Below, piece by piece: positions 1-8,200 of a stretch of 64,000 nucleotides of DNA. Source of the stretch: Microbacterium sp. LWH11-1.2 (GTDB taxonomy: Bacteria; Actinomycetota; Actinomycetes; Actinomycetales; Microbacteriaceae); assembly GCF_038397745.1 (NCBI RefSeq), contig NZ_CP151636.1, positions 2,790,001 to 2,854,000 of the forward strand, given 5' to 3'. The position numbers and the translations under genes are program-made. Each line of letters starts with the position of its first letter. The stretch's first letter is position 1. A model generated the notes under the pieces. That model saw only the letters and a list, made by a program, of their open reading frames with translations, searched no databases and was not told where the DNA came from.

Positions 1-1205
1 GTGCGCGTGGCGGCGAGAGGCTCGGCGATGATCTGCTGGACGGTCATCCTCGGATTCAGCGACATGTACGGGTCCTGGAACACCATCTGCACGCCGCGAC
101 GCAGGATCCTGCGGTCGCGCAGTCGGCCTCGGGTCACGTCCTCGTCGCGGTAGCGCAGGGTGCCGGCATCCGGGGAGTCGAGGCCGACCAGCATCCGCGC
201 CAGCGTCGACTTGCCGCTGCCGGACTCCCCGACGATCGCGAGGATCTCTCCGCTGCGCAGCTGGAGGTCGACACCGGCGACGGCGGCCACGCGATGCGCC
301 CGACGCCCGCTCCCGGATCGGAAGGTGCGTTCGAGACCGCGTCCGTCGAGGATCGGCGTCGAGCCGTCGTCCTCCACCGCGGCGCTCACGTCCTGCGGCA
401 CGGCGTTCAACAGCTGCAGGGTGTACGGATGCTGGGGGCGGGTGAGGACGTCGTCGGCCCTGCCGGCCTCGACGATGCGTCCCGTGCGCATGACGGCGAC
501 GTGATCGGCGACCTCCATCACGACGCCGAGGTCATGGGTGATCAGCAGGATCCCCATCCCCAGCCGATCGCGCAGCGAGAGCAGCAGATCGAGGATCTGC
601 GCCTGCACCGTGACGTCGAGCGCGGTCGTCGGCTCGTCGGCGATGATCAGGTCGGGCTCGAGGGCGATCGCCATCGCGATCAGGATGCGCTGTCGCTGAC
701 CGCCGGAGAACTGATGCGCGTAGTCGTGCACGCGCTTCTCGGGCGTGGGGATGCCGACCAGCGTCAGGAGCTCGACCGCGCGCACCAGTGCGGCACGGCG
801 GCTGTCCGGTCGGTGCGCGCGGATGAGGTCGACGATCTGATCGCCGATGCTGAGCACCGGGTTGAGGGCGGAGAGCGCGTCCTGCATGACGAGACTGACC
901 TTGACGCCGCGCAGGCGGCGATGCTGCTCGGGGGAGAGGGCGAGCAGGTCGGTGGAGCCGAGCGTCATGCTGGTCGCCTCGACCTCGCCGTTGTCGATCA
1001 GACCCATGATCGCCCGTGCGGTCATGGACTTCCCCGACCCGGACTCGCCGAGCAGGGCGAAGACCTCGCCACGGCGCACCGTGACGTCGATGTCGTCGAC
1101 CACGCGGTTCGGACGCCCATCGGTGGACAGCGTGACTGTGAGCCCGCGGACGTCGAGGACGACGCCGTTCTCCGGCGCTGACGTGTTCTCCATGCTTGCC
1201 ATCAT
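1..1205 (-). CDS. Peptide ABC transporter, fused double ATP-binding protein (partial, cut by window edge)
   Basis: Cytoplasmic ATPase that should power the peptide-type importer encoded divergently from 2572. Read on the minus strand it has a complete first nucleotide-binding domain (Walker [12 protein letters not shown] signature FSGGQRQR, Walker B LIIADEP followed by TTALD, switch THDLG) and the start of a second domain (a second GESGSGKS, then [11 protein letters not shown]) before the window ends. This is the DppD-DppF fusion layout in which one protein supplies both halves. In-frame ATG codons lie at 1205, 1202 and 1193 and none has a strong ribosome site, so the start is uncertain. It is transcribed away from the rest of the locus and shares the 1206-1363 control region. 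Confidence 0.9.
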   Translation of the reverse strand, partial: MMASMENTSAPENGVVLDVRGLTVTLSTDGRPNRVVDDIDVTVRRGEVFALLGESGSGKSMTARAIMGLIDNGEVEATSMTLGSTDLLALSPEQHRRLRGVKVSLVMQDALSALNPVLSIGDQIVDLIRAHRPDSRRAALVRAVELLTLVGIPTPEKRVHDYAHQFSGGQRQRILIAMAIALEPDLIIADEPTTALDVTVQAQILDLLLSLRDRLGMGILLITHDLGVVMEVADHVAVMRTGRIVEAGRADDVLTRPQHPYTLQLLNAVPQDVSAAVEDDGSTPILDGRGLERTFRSGSGRRAHRVAAVAGVDLQLRSGEILAIVGESGSGKSTLARMLVGLDSPDAGTLRYRDEDVTRGRLRDRRILRRGVQMVFQDPYMSLNPRMTVQQIIAEPLAATR

Positions 1206-1363
1206 GCCAGGAGAGTACCCCCGAATTGTTTCGAACAGGAAACATCTCAGCCGAATTTGTTCAGCAAGGTTGACATTTGCGCCGAAATCATCGAGATTCG
1301 AGGAAATCTCCCACTCGTCGATCGGGAGAGGCATCCGCACAACCGAACCGAAGGAGCGCATTC
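1206..1363. promoter_or_regulatory. Divergent control region of the peptide/hydrolase locus
   Basis: This AT-richer gap separates the ATPase gene from the dipeptidase operon. On the plus strand TTGACA at 1270-1275 with a weak -10 (GAGATT, 1293-1298, 17-base spacer) is a plausible promoter for the operon. The near-identical segments CCGAATTGTT (1221-1230) and CCGAATTTGT (1251-1260) are direct repeats 30 bases apart, about three helical turns, and are candidate binding sites for the Lrp/AsnC regulator encoded at 8197. The repeats are visible in the sequence; the operator role is inferred. Confidence 0.4.
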
Positions 1364-2572
1364 GTGCTCGAAGAAGCAGACCGCTACAGCGGCTACACCG
1401 CCTACGACTACCTCGAGGCGGGCAAGGACTACCGCGAGTTCCGCTACGCGAAGCAGATCGGCCGCGTGCCGGCGTACGAGGGTCTCGAGCTCAGCGACTC
1501 GCAGAAGGAGCGCACCGAGCGCCTGCTGCGCGAGGAGACCGTCATCTCGCTGCACGAGCACGTGCAGGTGTTCCCGGAGGACATGGGTGAGCTCCGCGAC
1601 CACATCCGTCAGGGCCGCGAACCTACCGGCTACCAGGGTCTGGCCCGCTCGGGTCTGACCGCCGTCTTCGACAACGGCATGGACGGCACCTGCTGCATCT
1701 CCAGCGACGCCGGCTGGAAGTACCAGGACGTGCTGTTCGACCTCGGCGTGCGCATGGCCGACCTCGCGCACCAGGACTTCGTCATCAAGGCCGAGTCCAT
1801 CAAGGACATCCGGTACGCGGCGGAGACCGGGCGCGTCGCCCACATCTTCGCGCTCGAGGCGTCGACCATGATCGAGAACGAGGTCGACCGGCTCGACGTG
1901 CTCTACGGCTTCGGCGTGCGGCAGATGGGCATCGCCTACTCGGAGGCCAACATGCTGGGCGGCGGCCTCAAGGAGCGCGGCGACGGCGGCCTGACGTACT
2001 TCGGCGAGCGCGCCGTCGAGCGCATGAACAAGCTCGGCATCGCGATCGACATCTCGCACTCCGGCGACCAGACGTGCCTCGATGTGATCGCGCACTCGCA
2101 GAAGCCGGTGTTCATCACGCACGCCGGTGCGCGCGGCCTCTGGCCGACCAACCGCATGAAGACCGACGAGACGATCATCCAGTGCGCGAAGCGCGGCGGC
2201 GTGATCGGCATCGAGGCGGCGCCGCACACGACCATCTCGCCGCAGCATCCGAAGCACTCGCTGGAATCCGTGATGGACCACTTCCAGTACTGCGTCGACC
2301 TGGTGGGACTCGAGCACGTGAGCTTCGGTCCCGACACCCTGTTCGGCGACCACGTCGGCCTGCACGACGCCTTCTCGTCGAACCTCTCGCTCGGCCAGGC
2401 GCACGCCAACGTCGAATACGAGAAGCAGCCGTACGTCGACGGCATCGAGAACCCGGCCGAGGCGTTCTACAACATCATCGGCTGGCTTGTGAAGCACGAC
2501 TACTCCGACGACGAGATCCGCGCCGTCGTCGGTGGGAACACCATGCGCGTACTCGAGGAGGTTTGGGTCTGA
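1364..2572 (+). CDS. M19 membrane-dipeptidase family hydrolase
   Basis: A 402-residue protein of the renal dipeptidase (M19) family, metal-dependent TIM-barrel hydrolases that cleave dipeptides and some beta-lactams. Family landmarks are present: the GLTYFG stretch, DISHSG (first catalytic-site His), ITHAGARGL (second His), a GPDTLFGD segment near the family's GxDFDG, and the C-terminal VVGGNTMRVLEEV. The first metal motif, normally His-x-Asp, reads His64-Glu-His66 here. GTG at 1364 is chosen because AAGGAG lies seven bases upstream at 1351-1356; an ATG at 1277 would add an unlikely arginine-rich leader. It is first in an operon with a peptide importer, overlapping the next gene by one base (TGATG). 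No signal peptide is seen, so it should be cytoplasmic. The true substrate is unknown. Confidence 0.8.
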   Translation: MLEEADRYSGYTAYDYLEAGKDYREFRYAKQIGRVPAYEGLELSDSQKERTERLLREETVISLHEHVQVFPEDMGELRDHIRQGREPTGYQGLARSGLTAVFDNGMDGTCCISSDAGWKYQDVLFDLGVRMADLAHQDFVIKAESIKDIRYAAETGRVAHIFALEASTMIENEVDRLDVLYGFGVRQMGIAYSEANMLGGGLKERGDGGLTYFGERAVERMNKLGIAIDISHSGDQTCLDVIAHSQKPVFITHAGARGLWPTNRMKTDETIIQCAKRGGVIGIEAAPHTTISPQHPKHSLESVMDHFQYCVDLVGLEHVSFGPDTLFGDHVGLHDAFSSNLSLGQAHANVEYEKQPYVDGIENPAEAFYNIIGWLVKHDYSDDEIRAVVGGNTMRVLEEVWV

Positions 2573-4191
2573 TGAAGCACAGCAAGTACCTCGCACTCGG
2601 CGCCGCCGCGGCTCTCGCCGTCGGCCTCGCCGCGTGCGCTCCCACGGCTCCGGAGCCTGGCGAGACATCGGGGAGCACCGGTCCGAGCGATGAGACGCTC
2701 AGCATCGGCACGACGACCGACGTCGTGAACTTCAACCCGGTGCTCGGCAACAGCCGGACCGACTCGTGGATCACGAACCTGATGTATCCGCACCTGCTGA
2801 GCATCAGCGAGGACGGCACCAAGGAGGCCCACGTGGCCACCGACTGGGGCTACGTGGACGACACGACCGGGTTCTACGAGATCCGCGACGATCTCACGTG
2901 GAGCGACGGCGAGCCGTTGACCGCCGAGGATGTCGCCTGGACGCTGAACGCGGTCAAGCGCGATCAGGCACCGGGCACGTTCTTCGGGCAGCTGGGCAAC
3001 CTCGACACCGCGACCGCGGTCTCGGACACCCGCGTCGAGCTCACGCTCACCCAGCCGGACTCGTCGATCATCGAGGAGATCGGATTCTGGGGCGTCGTGG
3101 TTCCGAAACACGTGTTCGACCCGAAGGGCTCGATCGCCGAGTTCGCGAACGACGGCAGCGACGGCGGCTGGGTCGGCATGGGCCCGTTCGTGCTGAGCGA
3201 CTTCCAGGTCGGCCAGCACTACACGCTCGAGCGTGTAGTGCACTACCCGCTCGTCGAGGGCGGCGTCCCCGGTCCCGCCGAGGTCGTCTACCGCGTGTAT
3301 CCCGACGTGAACACCGAGATCCTCGCACTGCAGAGCGGCGAGATCGACGTGATCGCGAACGCGCTTCCGCCCGCGCAGGTCGAGCAGCTCAGCAGCACCG
3401 ACGGGTTGCAGGTCATCGAGGCGGCGGGTCTCGGCTACGCGCACCTCGTGTACAACATGGAGAAGCCGGACCTCGCGAAGACCGAGGTCCGTCAGGCGCT
3501 CGCCCATGCCGTGGACTACGACGCGATCCGGACGGTGGTGCTGCAGGATCAGGCCGTCTCGACCGGCTCCAGCGCGCTGATGCCGGTGCTCGCGAAGTAC
3601 TACGACGACTCGGTGAAGGAGTACGAGTTCGACCCCGAGAAGTCGCGCTCCCTCATGGAGGACGCCGGCTACACGGCCGACGCCAGTGGCAACTTCCCGG
3701 TGTCGTTCCGCCTGATCTACTCCCTGCAGGACAGCGTCACGAGCCAGTGGGCGCAGATGGTGAAGGACAGCGCGGCGGAGGCCGGCATCACGATCGAGCT
3801 CCAGGGCACCGAGCGGAACACGTACCTCTCGATGACCAGCGAAGGGGACTACGACATCTATGCGGGCAACTTCGCCATCATGGACGACCCGGTGACGAAC
3901 TTCGCCCTGTCGTACCTGCCGGGCGGAGCGATCAACTACACGCACGTCGACGACCCCGATCTGAACGCCCTGATCGAAGAGGGCATGGTCACCTTCGACG
4001 AGGACGAGAAGATCTCGATCATGCGCGACGCGAACAAGATCGTGCACGAGCAGGTCTACGACAACATCATGTACACGCAGAACCTGTTCTTCGCCGCCAG
4101 CGACGAGTGGGCCGGCTTCATCTCGAAGCCGAGCGAGCTGCTCTCGATCGTGAACCCGCTCTCGCTCGCGAGCGCGCACCCGGTCGAATAA
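2572..4191 (+). CDS. Peptide ABC transporter substrate-binding lipoprotein (family 5)
   Basis: A 539-residue extracytoplasmic binding protein of the DppA/OppA class. The N-terminus is a lipoprotein signal: basic start, hydrophobic core and lipobox LAAC with Cys22 as the lipidated residue, followed by a Thr/Ser/Pro/Gly linker. The body has the family-5 pattern near the mature N-terminus (DVVNFNPVLG, then a DDLTWSDGEPLTAEDV segment). It would deliver an oligopeptide or peptide-like ligand to the permeases that follow. The ATG overlaps the stop of the dipeptidase gene and is preceded by GAGGAGG at about 2555-2561. The ligand cannot be told from sequence, but the neighbouring hydrolases suggest it is an amide-containing compound. 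Confidence 0.92.
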   Translation: MKHSKYLALGAAAALAVGLAACAPTAPEPGETSGSTGPSDETLSIGTTTDVVNFNPVLGNSRTDSWITNLMYPHLLSISEDGTKEAHVATDWGYVDDTTGFYEIRDDLTWSDGEPLTAEDVAWTLNAVKRDQAPGTFFGQLGNLDTATAVSDTRVELTLTQPDSSIIEEIGFWGVVVPKHVFDPKGSIAEFANDGSDGGWVGMGPFVLSDFQVGQHYTLERVVHYPLVEGGVPGPAEVVYRVYPDVNTEILALQSGEIDVIANALPPAQVEQLSSTDGLQVIEAAGLGYAHLVYNMEKPDLAKTEVRQALAHAVDYDAIRTVVLQDQAVSTGSSALMPVLAKYYDDSVKEYEFDPEKSRSLMEDAGYTADASGNFPVSFRLIYSLQDSVTSQWAQMVKDSAAEAGITIELQGTERNTYLSMTSEGDYDIYAGNFAIMDDPVTNFALSYLPGGAINYTHVDDPDLNALIEEGMVTFDEDEKISIMRDANKIVHEQVYDNIMYTQNLFFAASDEWAGFISKPSELLSIVNPLSLASAHPVE

Positions 4192-4222
4192 CACCACCGA
4201 AATCTCGAGGAAGGTCGCCCGG

Positions 4223-5185
4223 GTGTCCCGAGCATCGTTCATTCTCCGTCGCGCAGGTCGAGGTCTGCTCACGATCTGGTTCGCCGTGACCGTGACGTTC
4301 CTGCTCCTGCGGCTGCTTCCCGGTGATCCGGCCCTGGCGCTGGCGAGCCCGAACATGACGGACGACATCCGGGCGACCATCCTCGAGCAGTACGGGCTCG
4401 ACCAGCCCCTGATCGTGCAGTACGGCCTCTACATGTGGCAGCTGGTACAGGGGAACCTCGGCATCTCGTTCACGCAGTCCATCCCCGTGCTCGACGTGCT
4501 CCTGCAGCGGCTGCCCTGGACGCTGCTGCTGACGCTCACCGCCCTGGCGCTGACGATCATCATCGGCATCCCGCTGGGGGTCGCTGCCGCCTCGCACAAG
4601 GGACGATTCATCGACCGGGCGGTGCAGATCGTCGGGGTCACGGGCCAGTCCCTGTTCGTGCCGAGCGTCGCGATCCTGCTCCTGTTCGTCTTCGGGCTGA
4701 ACCTCGGCTGGTTCCCGATCGGCGGCGCGTACACGAACAACACCTACGGCATCGAGTGGTACCTCAGCGTCGCCCAGCACCTGGTGCTCCCCGCCGTCTC
4801 GCTCATGCTCATCCAGGTCGGGTCCTACGTGCTCACGATGCGCTCGACGCTCATCGAGACGCTCGGAGAGGACTACATCCTGCTCGCGAAGGCCAACGGG
4901 CTCCGCGGTCGGCGCATCCTGTGGAAGCACGCGCTCCGCAACGCGCTGCTGCCGACGACCACGCTGATCGGCCTGCAGCTCGGCTTCCTCGTCGGCGGGG
5001 CGGTGCTGACCGAGACGGTGTTCGCCTACCCGGGCATCGGGCGCGGCATCTACGAGGCTGTCACGCAGCTCGACTTCCCGGTGCTGCAGGGCGCGTTCCT
5101 GATGCTCGCCACCACAGTCGTGGTCGCGAACACCGCCACCGACATCATCTACGGCTACCTGGACCCGAGAGTGAAGACCTCATGA
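4223..5185 (+). CDS. Peptide ABC transporter permease (DppB type)
   Basis: A 320-residue inner-membrane permease with about six hydrophobic segments and the EAA-type cytoplasmic loop in the ANGLRGRRILWKHALRNALLP region that contacts the ATPase. It forms the translocation pore with the product of the next gene. The GTG at 4223 follows CGAGGAAGG at about 4206-4214. Its stop overlaps the ATG of the second permease in an ATGA arrangement, which implies translational coupling. Length and topology are normal for DppB. Confidence 0.93.
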   Translation: MSRASFILRRAGRGLLTIWFAVTVTFLLLRLLPGDPALALASPNMTDDIRATILEQYGLDQPLIVQYGLYMWQLVQGNLGISFTQSIPVLDVLLQRLPWTLLLTLTALALTIIIGIPLGVAAASHKGRFIDRAVQIVGVTGQSLFVPSVAILLLFVFGLNLGWFPIGGAYTNNTYGIEWYLSVAQHLVLPAVSLMLIQVGSYVLTMRSTLIETLGEDYILLAKANGLRGRRILWKHALRNALLPTTTLIGLQLGFLVGGAVLTETVFAYPGIGRGIYEAVTQLDFPVLQGAFLMLATTVVVANTATDIIYGYLDPRVKTS

Positions 5186-6081
5186 CCGCGCCGCTCCCTT
5201 CGTCCGTCCCTCTCGCCCCGAGCGAGCCCGCCGCCGTCGGCAGCGAGCGCGCCGGTGCGCACACCTGGCGGGCGTTCCGCCGCGATCCGCTCGGCATGAT
5301 CTCGCTGGGGCTGCTGATCCTGCTCGTGATCATCGCGCTGGCGGCGCCGCTCATCGCACCGTATCCGGCCAGCTACGGACCCGACGTGCTGCGCCCGCCG
5401 AGCGGCGACCACTGGTTCGGGACCGACGCGCTCGGTCGCGACGTGTTCGCCGAGGTGATCTGGGGCACCCAGCAGAGCGTGCTCGTCGCTGTCGCGGCCT
5501 CTGTGATCGCAATCGTGTTCGGCACGATCATCGCCGTGATCGGCGCCTACTTCCGCAAGCTCGACAGCATCATCAGCGTGATCGTCGACATGACGCTCTC
5601 GCTGCCCGTGCTGCCGCTCATGATCCTGATCGCCGCCCTCGTGGGGCCCAGCACCTCGACGATCATCTTCGTCGTCGCGGCGTTCTCGTGGCCCGAGGTC
5701 ACGCGGCTCGTGCGCTCCCAGGCGCTCACCGTGGTCGGCCTCCCGTACGTCGACGCCTCGCGGCTCATGACGACCTCTCCGCTCTGGATCATCTCGCGGC
5801 ACGTCCTCCCTGCCGTCACCCCGGTCGTGGTCGTCTCGGTCGTGGTGACGGCGTCTCGTGCCGTGCTCTCCGCCGCGGGCCTCGCGTTCCTCGGGCTCGG
5901 GGATCCGACCACCTGGTCGTGGGGGCGCATCCTCTATGAGGCGCAGCAGGCCGGTGCGATGGTGAGCGCCTGGTGGCTGACGCTCTTCCCGTCGATCGCG
6001 ATCCTCATCCTCGTGCTCTCGGCGACACTGCTGTCGATCGCCTACAACGACGCGCGCAATCCGCGCCATCTCGCCCGCTAG
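5182..6081 (+). CDS. Peptide ABC transporter permease (DppC type)
   Basis: A 299-residue partner permease. It has the DppC N-terminal pattern (a short soluble leader, FRRDPLGMISL just before the first membrane segment, then HWFGTDALGRDVF in the periplasmic loop) and a later membrane domain ending with the usual WWLTLFPSIAI segment. The ATG at 5182 overlaps the stop of the DppB-type gene by four bases. The next gene begins nine bases after its stop, so permease and hydrolase genes are almost certainly co-transcribed. Confidence 0.93.
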   Translation: MTAPLPSSVPLAPSEPAAVGSERAGAHTWRAFRRDPLGMISLGLLILLVIIALAAPLIAPYPASYGPDVLRPPSGDHWFGTDALGRDVFAEVIWGTQQSVLVAVAASVIAIVFGTIIAVIGAYFRKLDSIISVIVDMTLSLPVLPLMILIAALVGPSTSTIIFVVAAFSWPEVTRLVRSQALTVVGLPYVDASRLMTTSPLWIISRHVLPAVTPVVVVSVVVTASRAVLSAAGLAFLGLGDPTTWSWGRILYEAQQAGAMVSAWWLTLFPSIAILILVLSATLLSIAYNDARNPRHLAR

Positions 6082-6090
6082 GAGACCGAC

Positions 6091-7269
6091 ATGACCGAGT
6101 TCGACCAGCGTCTCGACCCCGCGTTCTTCGACCGGGTGCAGGCCCGTGTGCGCGACCGCATGGCCGAAGAGGGCTTCGATGCCTTCCTCACCGACCACCC
6201 CGAGGACATCGCGTACCTCACCGGGTTCTTCCACCACCCGTCGGAGCGTCCGGTGGCGATCTGGATCGAGGCCGGCGGGCGGGTCGTGATGCTCCTGCCG
6301 GAGCTCGAGCGTGAGTACGCGCAGTCGCAGTCGGCACGCGCGGAGCTGGTCGCATTCTTCGAGTTCCCCGGGGTCGTCTCGCCGTTCGAGGTGCTCGCGA
6401 CCGCGGTGGCGCCGCGGGGTCGGGTCGGCTTCGCCTCGACCATGCCCTACCAGCGCCTCTCGGCGGCACGGGCGGCGATGAGCGGTGCGGAGCTCGTCGG
6501 GTCTGACCTGCTCGCCCGCGCCCGGTACGTGAAGTTCCCCGAGGAGGTCGTCCTGCACCGCGAGGCCGCGCGCATCACCGACCGGATGCTGGAGGCCGGC
6601 GTGCAGCTCGTGAGCGACGCGGTCGCCGCCGGCGGCGACCTCCCCACCGAGACCGAGCTCGAGCGTCACGTGACCTCGGCCGGGACCGCGCTGATGTACG
6701 CGGAGCACCGCAACGTGGTCGTCGCCTCGCTGCTCGCGGGCGGACTGGTCTACTCCGGGGCGAACTCCGCTTTCCCGCACGGTCTGCCGTCCGTCAACCG
6801 GCTGAAGTCGGGGGACACGTTCATGCTGTCGCTCGGGTGCGCGGTCGGCGGACGCTTCATCGAGGGGGAGCGGACCTTCGTGCTCGGCGAGCCGACGGTC
6901 GAGCAGCGGCGCTACCACGACACGATCCACGCGGCGCAGCAGCTGGGCCGGGAGACGATCCGTGCGGGGCTCGAATGCCGCGAGGCGAATCGGCTCTGCC
7001 TCGACGTGATCCGCGAGGCGGGTCTCGGCGAGTTCATCCGGCACCGTCAGGGGCACGGCATCGGCCTCGGCATGCACGAGGCGCCGTGGCTGGAGGACGG
7101 CGATGCGACCCTGCTCGAGGCGGGCATGGTGGTGTCGAACGAGCCGGGCATCTACGTGCCCGGCCATGCCGGCTACCGCATCAGCGACAGCATGCTCGTG
7201 ACCGACGACGGCGCCGAGGCGCTCACGACCTTCCCCCGCGGTCTCGACGACTGCACCATCGCGCTCTGA
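6091..7269 (+). CDS. M24 'pita-bread' family hydrolase, creatinase-like (metal ligands mostly absent)
   Basis: A 392-residue protein with the two-domain layout of Xaa-Pro dipeptidase/creatinase: a creatinase_N-like domain (about 1-145) and a pita-bread catalytic domain (about 150-390). A His at 230 (FPHG), the GHGIGLGMHE stretch (320-330) and NEPG with Glu351 are kept. Three of the five dimetal ligands of true M24 peptidases are not: the first Asp is Ser247 (MLSLG), the second Asp is Glu258 and the last Glu is Ser365 (RISDS). The sequence GERT (259-262) instead resembles the ERT motif of metal-free creatinase. It may therefore be a metal-independent amide or amidine hydrolase and not a proline peptidase. 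ATG follows GGAGACC closely. It is fifth in the operon. Confidence 0.78.
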   Translation: MTEFDQRLDPAFFDRVQARVRDRMAEEGFDAFLTDHPEDIAYLTGFFHHPSERPVAIWIEAGGRVVMLLPELEREYAQSQSARAELVAFFEFPGVVSPFEVLATAVAPRGRVGFASTMPYQRLSAARAAMSGAELVGSDLLARARYVKFPEEVVLHREAARITDRMLEAGVQLVSDAVAAGGDLPTETELERHVTSAGTALMYAEHRNVVVASLLAGGLVYSGANSAFPHGLPSVNRLKSGDTFMLSLGCAVGGRFIEGERTFVLGEPTVEQRRYHDTIHAAQQLGRETIRAGLECREANRLCLDVIREAGLGEFIRHRQGHGIGLGMHEAPWLEDGDATLLEAGMVVSNEPGIYVPGHAGYRISDSMLVTDDGAEALTTFPRGLDDCTIAL

Positions 7270-7297
7270 CGCACCCGATCTCGAGAAAGAGGACGAC

Positions 7298-8200
7298 ATG
7301 ACATCCACCCCGCCGGTTTCCCCGGAGTTCGCCGCGGCGACGAGCGCCTACGAATGGGTCGAGATCAACGGCAACCACCTGGCGGTCGAGGTGCTCGGTC
7401 CCGAAGGTGCTCCGGTCATCATCACGCACCACGGCGCCCCCGGGCTCGGCTCCAGGGCGGAGCCGCGTGCGAGCTTCGGCCGTCTCGCCGACGAGTACCG
7501 GGTCGTCGTCTTCGACGCCAGAGGGAGCGGTCAGAGCGAGGGGGAAGGCACGTACAGCCACGAGCAGTGGGCGGCCGACATCGACGGTCTGCGCGAGTGG
7601 ATCGGGGCCGAGAAGATCGTGATGGCCGGTGGATCGTACGGCGGATTCATGACGATGGAGTATGCGCTGCGCTACCCGGACCGCGTCGCGGCGATCGTGC
7701 TGCGGGACACCTCGGCCGACAACTCCAATGCGCACCTCGCACGCGAGAACGCCCTGGCCTCCGACCGCGTGACGATCGACATGGAGAAGTTCGATCGCAT
7801 CGACGTCGGCCAGGTGCGCGACGACGAGGACCTGAAGGACTGCTGGCGCGAGATCCTGCCCCTCTACGACTTCGTGTACGACCCGGATGCCGTGGAGCGG
7901 AAGGTCCAGGCGACGCCGTACCGATACCGTGCCCACAACTATGCGTTCTCGGTGAACCTGCCGAACTACGACCTGAAGCCGCGTCTTCCCGAGATCGCCG
8001 TGCCGACACTCATCACCGTGGGCCGGACCGACTGGATCACGCCAGTATCGTGTAGCCAGGTGATCGCCGACCTCATCCCGGACTCCGAGATGGTGGTGTT
8101 CGAGAAGTCGGGTCACTCCCCGCAGATCGAGGAGGCAGAGGCGTGGACCGAGACCGTGCGCACGTTCCTGCACCGGGTGTACCCGCCGCTGACGCGATGA
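7298..8200 (+). CDS. Alpha/beta hydrolase, prolyl iminopeptidase-like
   Basis: A 300-residue serine hydrolase of the S33/alpha-beta fold. The oxyanion region is HHGAPGLG, the motif DARGSGQSEG matches the prolyl-iminopeptidase consensus, the nucleophile elbow is GGSYGG, and the likely catalytic acid and base are in GRTDWITP and KSGHSPQ near the C-terminus. It probably cleaves an amide or ester produced by the two upstream hydrolases. ATG is preceded by GAAAGAGGA at about 7284-7292. The stop overlaps the start of the regulator gene, which ties its expression to that gene. Confidence 0.82.
   Translation: MTSTPPVSPEFAAATSAYEWVEINGNHLAVEVLGPEGAPVIITHHGAPGLGSRAEPRASFGRLADEYRVVVFDARGSGQSEGEGTYSHEQWAADIDGLREWIGAEKIVMAGGSYGGFMTMEYALRYPDRVAAIVLRDTSADNSNAHLARENALASDRVTIDMEKFDRIDVGQVRDDEDLKDCWREILPLYDFVYDPDAVERKVQATPYRYRAHNYAFSVNLPNYDLKPRLPEIAVPTLITVGRTDWITPVSCSQVIADLIPDSEMVVFEKSGHSPQIEEAEAWTETVRTFLHRVYPPLTR

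Noticed and set aside
5155..7308. A 717-codon open frame on the minus strand opposite the permease and M24 genes
   Set aside because: Same antisense effect of GC-rich third positions; no recognisable fold, no ribosome site and complete overlap with well-supported genes.
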